A model generated the notes under the pieces. That model worked only from the letters and a program-made list of their open reading frames with translations. It was not told the origin of the DNA and made no database searches. From contig CAIXRL010000426.1 in NCBI GenBank assembly GCA_903921835.1, positions 1-7,524 on the forward strand: 7,524 nt of DNA. Reading direction: 5' to 3'. Both the position numbers and the translations under genes were made by a program. The DNA is from Candidatus Eiseniibacteriota bacterium (GTDB lineage Bacteria > Eisenbacteria > RBG-16-71-46). Position 1 is the first letter of the stretch. Each line of letters starts with the position of its first letter. Positions 1 to 5,814 of this stretch are shown here, piece by piece.

Positions 1-33
1 CGCGACGAGGATGAGGAGTATGCGCTGGTACAT
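1..33 (-). CDS. 5' end of a truncated gene, probable membrane protein (chemoreceptor-like)
   Basis: An ATG at 33-31 opens a frame running off the left edge and giving MYQRILLILVA. It is preceded by AAGGAG (complement of 41-46) with a 7-nt spacer, a strong ribosome-binding site. The short basic start followed by a run of Ile/Leu/Val looks like the beginning of a signal anchor or signal peptide. The gene lies immediately downstream of cheW in the same orientation. A methyl-accepting chemotaxis protein is a natural candidate there, because these begin with a transmembrane helix and often follow cheW. Only 11 codons are visible, so the product is inferred from position and hydrophobicity. Any secreted or membrane protein would fit. 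Confidence 0.6.
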   Translation of the reverse strand, partial: MYQRILLILVA

Positions 34-225
34 GGCCGGACTCCTTGCTGCCGCCACCCGGCACGCTCGCAGGGAGCGCCCCGGCCGACTCGCGCAGTCG
101 GGAGGCGCACGGTGTCCCCGGGCAGTGGCGCCCGGGGACAGGTGTCGCCGCGGACGCACGCCGTCATCCCGCTTCCCGTGTCGCCGGCCGGCGCCCCGCA
201 GCGGTCCGGCCGGCCTGCTGCGACG
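34..225 (-). other. Non-coding gap between cheW and the next gene
   Basis: This gap of about 190 nt is by far the longest in the right-to-left gene chain. I see no credible gene in it. It holds the ribosome-binding site of the downstream gene (41-46), a 6-bp hairpin (85-90 paired with 96-101, loop CGCGC), a perfect 11-bp hairpin (113-140), and CCGG-rich palindromes close to the cheW stop (182-193 and 206-215). The 9-mer gtgtcgccg occurs at 142-150 and 178-186, with a one-mismatch copy at 112-120. I could not recognise a clear promoter, although the gap is large enough to hold one for the downstream gene. Confidence 0.6.
113..140 (-). repeat. Perfect 11-bp GC-rich hairpin downstream of cheW
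   Basis: Positions 113-123 (TGTCCCCGGGC) are the exact reverse complement of 130-140, with a 6-nt loop at 124-129. The stem is nearly all G-C and would be very stable in RNA from either strand. No T-run follows on either strand, so it is not a canonical intrinsic terminator. It sits about 85 nt after the cheW stop and about 80 nt before the next start. It could lower expression of the downstream gene, protect the che mRNA 3' end, or act as an atypical terminator. Confidence 0.6.
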
Positions 226-732
226 TCAGGCGGCCACGGCCTCCCTGACCGGCCGCGCGCCCTTGCCATCGAGGTCCACGATGGCGTCGATGGCGAGCAG
301 CGTGACCAGCCGGTCGTTCGTGCGGGCAATGCCCTGCATCACCGTGGTGTCCACCCCGGCGCCGAGGTCCGGCGTCGGCTCGATCGCGTCGGCCGCGATG
401 TCGAGCACGTCCGAAACGGAGTCCACGATCAGCCCGACCACGCGGGTGCCGACGTTGACGACCACGATGACCGTGAAGCGGTCGGGCTCGCGCGGCTCCA
501 TCCCGAACTTCAGGCGCATGTCGAACACCGGCACGACCGTCCCGCGCAGGTTCATCACGCCCTTGACGTACGCGGGCGCGTTGGGGATCGAGGTGACCGA
601 CGAGTACCCCCGGATCTCCTGGACCCGGAGGATGTCGACGGCGTATTCCTCGCCGTCGAGCGCGAAGGTCAGGTACTGCGCCCTGTCCTCGGTCGTGTCC
701 GTCGCGGAGCTGTCTTCCCGATGCTCGCTCAT
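226..732 (-). CDS. cheW: CheW, chemotaxis coupling protein
   Basis: The 168-residue product is the scaffold that links chemoreceptor signalling tips to the CheA kinase in cytoplasmic arrays. After a polar N-terminal stretch of about 18 residues, the CheW fold begins with YLTFALDGEEYAVDI and continues with VQEIRGY, then the highly conserved VKGVMNLRGTVVPVFD segment, whose NLRG motif is typical of the family. A VGLIVDSVSDVL strand-turn follows. Length is normal (about 150-170). The ATG overlaps the cheA stop as ATGA (729-732), and AGGAGG (complement of 740-745) lies 7 nt upstream inside cheA, so translation is probably coupled. The cheA-cheW pairing is the standard arrangement. No key residue appears to be missing. 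Confidence 0.96.
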   Translation of the reverse strand: MSEHREDSSATDTTEDRAQYLTFALDGEEYAVDILRVQEIRGYSSVTSIPNAPAYVKGVMNLRGTVVPVFDMRLKFGMEPREPDRFTVIVVVNVGTRVVGLIVDSVSDVLDIAADAIEPTPDLGAGVDTTVMQGIARTNDRLVTLLAIDAIVDLDGKGARPVREAVAA

Positions 733-2786
733 GCCCCATCCTCCTGCGCCGCGGCGATGGCCGCGACGGCGGACTCGCCGACCACATGCTCCATCTCGTC
801 GTCCGACTGCCGGCGACGGGTGGCCACGCGGTGCAGTTCCGCCACATCCACGATGAAAGCCACGCGGCCGTCCCCGAGGATGGTGGCACCCATGACGGCA
901 TCGATCTTGCGGTAGTTCCGCTCGATGTTCTTCACCACGACCTGCTGCTGCCCGATCACATCGTCCACGAGCACGCCGAAACGGCGTCCGTCCGTCTCGG
1001 TGACGACGACGATGCCCCGGGTGGGATCCTCGACGGTGCCCGCGGTGTGGAACAGGCGCGACAGCCGCAGCAGCGGCAACTGCTCGCCACGAAGCAGGAA
1101 GATCTCGCCACGGCTGCCGAGCACCGTCTTGATGTCGCTCGGCTCCGGGCGCACGGACTGGCGAATCGAGAGCAGCGGCAGGATGAACGTGTCCCTGCCC
1201 AGCCGGACGGACAGGCCGTCCAGGATGGCCAGCGTGAGCGGCAGGCGGATGCGGAACCGGCTGCCGCGCCCCACCACGCTGCGCACGCTGATCTCGCCGT
1301 TGAGCGCCTCGACGTTGCGCTTCACGACATCCATGCCGACGCCGCGGCCGGACACGTCGCTCACCACGGTCGCCGTCGAGAAGCCCGGCGCGAAGATCAG
1401 CGCGTACATCTCGTCGTCGGTGAGCGCCACGTCGTCGCGGACGAGACCCTGGGAGATGGCCTTCGCGCGGATGCGATCGCGGTCGAGACCCTTGCCGTCG
1501 TCGCTCACCTCGATCAGGACGTTGCCGCCCTCGTGATAGGCGCGCAGCGTGACGACGCCCTCCTCGGGCTTGCCCGCGCCAATCCGCTGCTCCGGATCCT
1601 CAATGCCGTGATCGACGGAGTTGCGGATCAGGTGCGTGAGCGGATCGCCGAGCGGCTCGATGACGCTCTTGTCGAGCTCGGTCTCCGCGCCCTCGCTCTC
1701 GAGGCGCACGCGCTTGCCCAGCTGCGCGCTCAGGTCGTGGACGAGCCGTGGGAAGCGGTTGAACACGGTCCCGATCGGCAGCATCCGGATCGCCATCACC
1801 TGTTCCTGCAGCTCGCGCGTGCTGCGCTGCACCACGGACAGGGCCTCCTCGAGCTCGGGCGTGAGCGAGTACCCGGAGACCGCCTGGTTGACCATGGCCT
1901 GCGAGATGACCAGTTCGCCGACCAGGTTGATGAGCGCATCCACCTTCTCGGTGGGCACCCGGATGGAGGTCGAGTCCGCGCGGCGCTGCGGTCCCGCGCG
2001 CCGGTCCTCCCGAATCGCCCCGGGCTCCGTCGTCACCGGTGCGCCCGCGCTCGTCGCGCCGGTCGCCGCCTCGGCGGAGATCTCGAGCTTGCAGGAACCC
2101 TCGACGAACATGAACACGTCGTGCAGGTCGTCCTCCGGCCGCGCCGTGCGCACTCGCAGATCCCAGCCCACGTAGCACGTCTCGGCGTCCATCTCGGCGA
2201 GCGGCGGCAGCCGGTCGCGCCGGCACTCGACGGCCAGGACCGTGCCGACCTCGGCCAGGTCGCGCAGGAGCAGGAAGACGTCCTGGCCCTGGCGGAAGAG
2301 GTCGGGCTCCGGCTCGAACACGATGTGGTAGACCACCTCGCCCGGGCTGCCGGCGCCGGCAGCCGACCGCGGCGCGCCCTCGCCCGTGGCGGGGGCCGCG
2401 CCGTCGGCGAGCTCGGCCGAGAGCTCGGCGAGCACGACGTCGGTCGGCACGCTCGCGGCCTCGCCCTTGCGGGTGGCGGCCACGAGTTCGCGCAGGGTGT
2501 CCGACGCACGCAGCAGGTGCTGGGTCAGCGCTTCGTCGGGACTGCGTTTCCCGGAGCGCAGGCGATCCAGCACGTTTTCCATCACGTGCGTGAGACGCGC
2601 CAGCTCGTTGAAGCCGAAGCTGCCGGCGGCGCCCTTGATGGAGTGCGCCGAGCGGAAGATGGTGTTCAGCAACTCGGGATCGGCGCCCTGTTCGGTGAGG
2701 CTGAGCAGGCCGGCTTCGATGGTTCCGAGATGTTCCTCGGCTTCCTCGAAGAACGTCTCATGGAATCGCTTCAGGTCGATTTGCAT
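729..2786 (-). CDS. cheA: CheA, chemotaxis sensor histidine kinase
   Basis: This 685-residue protein autophosphorylates and passes phosphate to CheY and CheB. The P1/Hpt domain (about 1-110) has the substrate histidine H48 in AHSIKGAAGSFGF. Residues 150-237 form a separate domain (VVYHIVFEPEPDLF to FVEGSCKLEI) where P2 normally lies, but it does not look like the enterobacterial P2. Dimerization P3 starts near 275 (IRVPTEKVDALINLVGELV). The P4 ATPase shows the N box HLIRNSVDHGIE (385-396), G1 DDGKGL (429-434), F box FAPGFST (465-471) and G2 SGRGVGMDVVK (479-489). The CheW-like P5 domain follows from about 520 to 655. All catalytic boxes are intact, so an active kinase is expected. ATG 2786 has GAGGG just upstream, and the gap from the STAS gene is 47 nt. 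The stop overlaps the cheW start. Confidence 0.98.
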   Translation of the reverse strand: MQIDLKRFHETFFEEAEEHLGTIEAGLLSLTEQGADPELLNTIFRSAHSIKGAAGSFGFNELARLTHVMENVLDRLRSGKRSPDEALTQHLLRASDTLRELVAATRKGEAASVPTDVVLAELSAELADGAAPATGEGAPRSAAGAGSPGEVVYHIVFEPEPDLFRQGQDVFLLLRDLAEVGTVLAVECRRDRLPPLAEMDAETCYVGWDLRVRTARPEDDLHDVFMFVEGSCKLEISAEAATGATSAGAPVTTEPGAIREDRRAGPQRRADSTSIRVPTEKVDALINLVGELVISQAMVNQAVSGYSLTPELEEALSVVQRSTRELQEQVMAIRMLPIGTVFNRFPRLVHDLSAQLGKRVRLESEGAETELDKSVIEPLGDPLTHLIRNSVDHGIEDPEQRIGAGKPEEGVVTLRAYHEGGNVLIEVSDDGKGLDRDRIRAKAISQGLVRDDVALTDDEMYALIFAPGFSTATVVSDVSGRGVGMDVVKRNVEALNGEISVRSVVGRGSRFRIRLPLTLAILDGLSVRLGRDTFILPLLSIRQSVRPEPSDIKTVLGSRGEIFLLRGEQLPLLRLSRLFHTAGTVEDPTRGIVVVTETDGRRFGVLVDDVIGQQQVVVKNIERNYRKIDAVMGATILGDGRVAFIVDVAELHRVATRRRQSDDEMEHVVGESAVAAIAAAQEDGA

Positions 2787-2833
2787 GTGCCCTCACAGCC
2801 TGCCGAAACGACGCCGGTCCGCGGCCACCCCGA

Positions 2834-3166
2834 TCAGAAGGCGGACGCAAGTCCGGCGGTGCGCAGAGTCCGGTGAACCGAATCCGGCATGTTCTGGATC
2901 TCCATCCCGACGCCCATGCCGCTCAGAGTCTCGTGAAGTGCGAGCAGAACTTGAACGCCGGCGCAGTCGATGTGCTGCAGGTGCTCGCACCGCACGCTCA
3001 CCCCGCGGCCGGAGGCCGCGAGCTCCAGCGCCAGCTGTTGCAGGCGTCTCGCCTGCGTCACCCCCACGACACCCTCGAGGTGGAGCTCCGCCTTCGAGCC
3101 ATGGGCCTCGACGCGAATGGGCTCGACCGGCTCCTGCGATTGCACGATCTTGCTTCGGGTCGCCAT
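2834..3166 (-). CDS. Small STAS-domain protein (anti-sigma-factor-antagonist type)
   Basis: The 110-residue product looks like a single STAS domain (sulfate transporter and anti-sigma-factor antagonist family): a beta strand AELHLEGVVGV, a helix with QARRLQQLALELA, then VRCEHLQHIDCAGVQVLLALHETL and a final beta-alpha unit. Canonical SpoIIAA-type domains carry a phosphorylatable serine in a D-S-S/A-G loop. Here the loop is D67-C68-A69-G70, with no Ser or Thr, so switching by kinase phosphorylation at that site seems unlikely. ATG 3166 follows a strong GAGGAGG site (complement of 3171-3177, 4 nt spacer). It sits between the pseudo-receiver/CheX gene (27-nt gap) and cheA. STAS genes are known in some proteobacterial chemosensory operons, but I cannot assign an exact role. 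A scaffold or partner-binding function is an inference. Confidence 0.88.
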   Translation of the reverse strand: MATRSKIVQSQEPVEPIRVEAHGSKAELHLEGVVGVTQARRLQQLALELAASGRGVSVRCEHLQHIDCAGVQVLLALHETLSGMGVGMEIQNMPDSVHRTLRTAGLASAF

Positions 3167-3193
3167 CGTTCCTCCTCGTCCTAGCCCGGAATG

Positions 3194-4594
3194 CTAGAAC
3201 AGGACGTCGTCCACGGACTGCTCTGCGGGTGCGGTGGCAGGCGCGGGACCGGCCGCCACGCCCACGGCCTCGGGAGCGGGCTCGCATTCGGCCGCCGCCG
3301 GCCGCTCTCCCGGGCCGTTCGTCATGCCGAGACTCAGTCCGCCCTGCTTCACCTTCAACGCCACCCGCAACTTCTCGCCACCGGCCGTGCAGAAGTGCGT
3401 CTCGAGGTCGAACGCCAGCGCCTCACCGTCGGCTTCGGAGACCTCGCGGGTCTCCGGCAGGCCCATCTTGAGATCGAACCCGCGCGACACGAGGCAGGCG
3501 CGCATCCGGCCGGCGATCGTGTTCACGAGTTCGCCGAGCACCTCGCCCGCGCCATCGTCGAACGTGATCTCCCGCCGGACGATCTGGCTGCCCATGCGCT
3601 CGACTTCCTTCCGGCCGCTCGCGATCGTCGTCACCAGGCTGAGGCCGGATTCGGCGTCGACCTGGATGACCTGTGCGACCACGCCGACAGGGCACGCGGC
3701 GTCTTCGCCGGGCCCGATCTCGGTGATCTCGCTGCCGATCATGACGCCGATCGTCTGCTGCGTGGCCGTCACGAGTTCGGCGTGCAGGCCCTCGCGCACG
3801 ACGTGCCGCAGCCGTTCGTACGGACTCTGCTCGCGCAGCACGACGCGCCGGAACTCGTCCACGAACGCCTGGGGCACGAAGCTCTTCCTGACCACGCCGG
3901 CATAGTGGGCGGTCTTCTCCGGCGGCACCTCGGCGGACTTGGACAGCAGGTAGAACTGCGGCGGGTTGGTGCCGCTCTCGATCGCCATCTTGCGGATCAC
4001 GTCGAGCAGCAGGTCCTCGCTCATGAGCGGCAACCCCTCGGCGAGGCAGACCACCGTGGGCTTGGGCGAGGAGTCGCGATAGCTGATCGCGGCAACGGTG
4101 CTGGAGCCGGCCTCGATCAACTCGAAGGACGAGTCCAGGAGCGGCCGCACGAACGCCATGAAGTTCGGGTCGTTGTCCACGATCAGGAGATTGTTGATCG
4201 ATCGCGCCGACTGCCGCTGCCGCCATTGCGCCACGCGAATCAGCAGGTTCTTGATCCGCGGCAGCACGTCGACCGGATTGATCGGCTTCAGGAGGAAATC
4301 CGCGACGCCCAGCGCGACCATGCGGTGGACGTTCTCGCGCGTTCCCGAGGCGGTGATGCAGATCACCGGGATGTCCGGGCGGACGGGCGACTGGCGGATG
4401 GCGGAGAGGCAGTCGGGCCCGCCCAGGATCGGCATGTCGATCTCGAGCACGACGAAGTCCGGATCGGACTGTTCGAGCGCGCTCAACGCGATCAGGCCGT
4501 TGTCCGCCTCCAGCACGTCGACGTTGACGTGGCTGAGGAGGCGCTTGACGGTCGCGCGCGCGGAACGGTCCGGATCGACGACGAGAGCCTTCAT
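3194..4594 (-). CDS. Tandem degenerate receiver domains fused to a CheX-type CheY-P phosphatase domain
   Basis: The 466-residue protein has three parts and a tail. Receiver 1 (about 1-122) begins MKALVVDPD and keeps T81 (ICITASG) and K103 (LLKPINP). The phospho-acceptor position in VVLEIDMP is Glu (E51), and the second acidic-pocket residue is Pro. Receiver 2 (about 134-255) begins LLIVDNDPNF and keeps K237 (VVRKSFVP), but the acceptor position in VVCLAEGLP is Ala (A185). Residues about 258-427 resemble CheX/CheC/FliY phosphatases, with E355 and N358 in GEVLGELVNTIAGRM matching the catalytic E-x-x-N signature. A Pro/Ala-rich linker (about 429-458) leads to the C-terminal QSVDDVLF, close to the CheY-binding tail of E. 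coli CheZ (QVDDLLDSLGF). I infer a CheY-P phosphatase whose receivers cannot be phosphorylated conventionally. ATG 4594 has AGGAG 11 nt upstream, and the gap from the cheZ-like gene is 31 nt. The stop is TAG. Confidence 0.88.
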   Translation of the reverse strand: MKALVVDPDRSARATVKRLLSHVNVDVLEADNGLIALSALEQSDPDFVVLEIDMPILGGPDCLSAIRQSPVRPDIPVICITASGTRENVHRMVALGVADFLLKPINPVDVLPRIKNLLIRVAQWRQRQSARSINNLLIVDNDPNFMAFVRPLLDSSFELIEAGSSTVAAISYRDSSPKPTVVCLAEGLPLMSEDLLLDVIRKMAIESGTNPPQFYLLSKSAEVPPEKTAHYAGVVRKSFVPQAFVDEFRRVVLREQSPYERLRHVVREGLHAELVTATQQTIGVMIGSEITEIGPGEDAACPVGVVAQVIQVDAESGLSLVTTIASGRKEVERMGSQIVRREITFDDGAGEVLGELVNTIAGRMRACLVSRGFDLKMGLPETREVSEADGEALAFDLETHFCTAGGEKLRVALKVKQGGLSLGMTNGPGERPAAAECEPAPEAVGVAAGPAPATAPAEQSVDDVLF

Positions 4595-4625
4595 GGCGGT
4601 GACTGCTCCTGGAGCGGAGGTGCGA

Positions 4626-5309
4626 TCAGAACAGCTCGATGTCGCCCGATTCGAGCGACTCCTGCTGCACCACCTTCCGGGTCGCGATCGTGAGCTCGTC
4701 GCGGTAGCCCTCGAGCTTCGCGAACAGGTCGTCCAGCTGGTGGGCGCGCAGCAGCGGGGGCACGCAGGCCGTGGTCGGGTTGAGGACGGCCATGTCCTTG
4801 GCGTGCCGGGCGAGCACGGCCAGCTTGCGATCGATGTGCTGGAGCAGCTGGGTCGCCATGTCCTCGAACTGCAGGCTCTGGATGGTCGTGCCGGTCGTCG
4901 AGGTCATCTCCACCGCGATCTCCCTGATCCGCGCCAGCACGGAGAAATCGGGCGTGTCGTTCACCAGGGAAATCGTGTTGCGCATGTCCTCGGAGCTCGC
5001 CGTGACGACCCGGAACGTGCCGGAGAGCTTCTCGGCCGCGTCCGAAAGCAGCCGGCGCAACTGGGTGAGGTCGGCCGTGACGACGTTGAACTCGTCGCTG
5101 AGCGTCACCTGCACCTGGTCGCGCAGGGACTGCAGGCGTTCGAGCGCCTCCTGGGTCAGGCCGATGTAGTCGGCGATCGCCTCGAGCTTCGCGGCGTCCA
5201 TCTCCGGCGTGGGCAGGCTGGCAGGATTGTCCGACATGGCGGCATCCGTTCGCTTGGAGGTCGTGACCGATTCGTCTGCAGGCTTCGCTTCGCTCGTCCG
5301 CTCGTTCAC
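4626..5309 (-). CDS. cheZ: Divergent CheZ-like CheY-P phosphatase
   Basis: The product is 227 residues from GTG 5309, near the 214 of E. coli CheZ. It is mostly helical, with a central segment SLQFEDMATQLLQHIDRKL. In E. coli CheZ the catalytic Asp143 and Gln147 lie in FQDLTGQ. Here FEDMATQ gives D150 and Q154 with the same four-residue spacing. The tail ends SGDIELF, comparable to the CheZ C-terminal CheY-binding peptide, and an internal QLDDLFAKL (191-199) resembles QVDDLLDSL of the same peptide. The role would be dephosphorylation of CheY-P from the gene just upstream. GTG 5309 overlaps the cheY stop as GTGA, which favours this start. ATG 5237 (203 residues) is an alternative, since the first 24 residues are polar and low in conservation signals. 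Overall similarity to enterobacterial CheZ is low, so another FxDxxxQ-bearing chemotaxis helper cannot be excluded. Confidence 0.8.
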   Translation of the reverse strand: MNERTSEAKPADESVTTSKRTDAAMSDNPASLPTPEMDAAKLEAIADYIGLTQEALERLQSLRDQVQVTLSDEFNVVTADLTQLRRLLSDAAEKLSGTFRVVTASSEDMRNTISLVNDTPDFSVLARIREIAVEMTSTTGTTIQSLQFEDMATQLLQHIDRKLAVLARHAKDMAVLNPTTACVPPLLRAHQLDDLFAKLEGYRDELTIATRKVVQQESLESGDIELF

Positions 5310-5674
5310 TTGGGAACGACCTTCCCGATGACCTGCAGCAGCATCTCCGGGTTGAAGGGCTTCACCAGCCAACCGGTCGCGCCCGCGGCCTTGCCCTGCG
5401 CCTTCATCTCCACCTGGGACTCGGTGGTCAGCATGAGGATGGGCACGAACTTGTATTCATCCCGCGCGCGCACGGCCTTGATGAACGAGAGCCCGTCCAT
5501 CACCGGCATGTTGAGATCCGTGATGATGAGGTCCAGCTGCTGGCCGGTGAGCTTGTCGAGCCCATCCTGGCCATTGGCCCCGGTCAGCGGTTCGAACCCG
5601 GCCTGCTTCAGCGTGTAGGACACCATCTCCCGCATCGTCGCGGAATCGTCGACAATCAGTGCGGTCTTGCTCAC
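5306..5674 (-). CDS. cheY: CheY, single-domain response regulator
   Basis: This is a 122-residue stand-alone receiver. CheA phosphorylates it, and CheY-P binds an output such as the flagellar switch protein FliM. All receiver landmarks are present: the acidic pair D9-D10 (ALIVDDS), phospho-acceptor D53 (IITDLNMPVMDG), T83/T84 (MLTTES) and K105 (WLVKPFNP). The start is taken as GTG 5674 (VSKTALIVDD) because the frame upstream encodes no receiver sequence and GAGAGGT lies at a proper distance. The gene ends VIGKVVPK with TGA, which overlaps the GTG of the cheZ-like gene by 4 nt. It is the only intact stand-alone receiver in the window, so both candidate phosphatases most likely act on it. The 136-nt spacer upstream could carry its own promoter. 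Confidence 0.97.
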   Translation of the reverse strand: MSKTALIVDDSATMREMVSYTLKQAGFEPLTGANGQDGLDKLTGQQLDLIITDLNMPVMDGLSFIKAVRARDEYKFVPILMLTTESQVEMKAQGKAAGATGWLVKPFNPEMLLQVIGKVVPK

Positions 5675-5814
5675 GGGAACACCTCTCGGTGCAGGGGCCA
5701 ACGACCTGCTGCCATTCGCGGGGCCGCGGGCCACGGCCAGCCGGGAGTAACGAGCCTTCGTGGAGGAGTATCGAGCCCCGGGACGATTCCTTGAGTGACG
5801 TCACGAACGTTCAT
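5671..5814 (-). CDS. Doubtful 47-codon ORF bridging cheB and cheY
   Basis: This frame opens with ATG 5814, overlapping the cheB stop as ATGA, and closes with TGA 5673-5671, overlapping the cheY GTG start as GTGA. GGAGGA (complement of 5821-5826) sits 6 nt ahead of the ATG. The geometry is that of a translationally coupled gene. Against it, the product (beginning MNVRDVTQGIV and ending LHREVFP) is proline- and arginine-rich with no recognisable domain. Only 29 of 47 codons end in G or C, against 37 of the first 43 in cheY. The stretch also overlaps a promoter-like sequence. It may be a coupling leader or simply a spacer. I do not recognise it and assign no function. Confidence 0.25.
   Translation of the reverse strand: MNVRDVTQGIVPGLDTPPRRLVTPGWPWPAAPRMAAGRWPLHREVFP
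5681..5687 (-). promoter_or_regulatory. Ribosome-binding site deciding the cheY GTG start
   Basis: The complement of 5681-5687 reads GAGAGGT and lies 6 nt before GTG 5674. It supports GTG as the cheY start over in-frame codons farther upstream, which would add a proline/arginine-rich extension unlike any CheY N-terminus. Confidence 0.6.
5768..5794 (-). promoter_or_regulatory. Possible sigma-28 (FliA)-like promoter ahead of cheY
   Basis: On the minus strand TCAAGGAA (5794-5787), an 11-nt spacer, and CTCGATAC (5775-5768) match the sigma-28 layout TAAAGTTT-N11-GCCGATAA. Spacing is exact; 4 of 8 bases match at -35 and 5 of 8 at -10, including the CGATA core. Sigma-28 commonly drives chemotaxis genes, which makes the location sensible, about 95 nt before the cheY start. 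The match is partial and found by eye, so it is a candidate only. Confidence 0.3.
5795..5804. promoter_or_regulatory. 10-bp palindrome next to the promoter-like site
   Basis: GTGACGTCAC is a perfect 10-bp palindrome directly abutting the -35-like element upstream of cheY, just after the cheB stop. Its symmetry and position would suit a dimeric regulator. No second copy was noticed, and a short palindrome in GC-rich DNA may be chance. Confidence 0.25.

Noticed and set aside
113..140. Calling the hairpin a canonical Rho-independent terminator
   Set aside because: No T-tract follows the stem on either strand, so only an inverted repeat is supported.
182..215. CCGG/GGCC palindromes near the cheW stop as operators
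   Set aside because: Short GC-only palindromes are expected often at this base composition, and they have no promoter context.
786..2876. Long plus-strand open frame (696 codons) opposite cheA
   Set aside because: It is the antisense of an intact cheA in very GC-rich DNA. Its product is an Arg/His/Asp-rich string without domains.
5282..5305. Repetitive GCTTC/GCTCG stretch just after the cheY stop
   Set aside because: It lies in the coding sequence of the cheZ-like N-terminus and reads as biased codons (SEAK and similar). It is too irregular to be a repeat element.
3191..5618. Long plus-strand open frames (about 500 codons each) opposite the receiver-CheX, cheZ-like and cheY genes
   Set aside because: They overlap well-supported minus-strand genes and show low-complexity composition typical of antisense GC-rich frames.
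5722..5738. 5-bp stem (ggccg/cggcc) in the cheB-cheY spacer as a leader structure
   Set aside because: The stem is short with a 7-nt loop in GC-rich sequence and is not convincing as a regulatory RNA.
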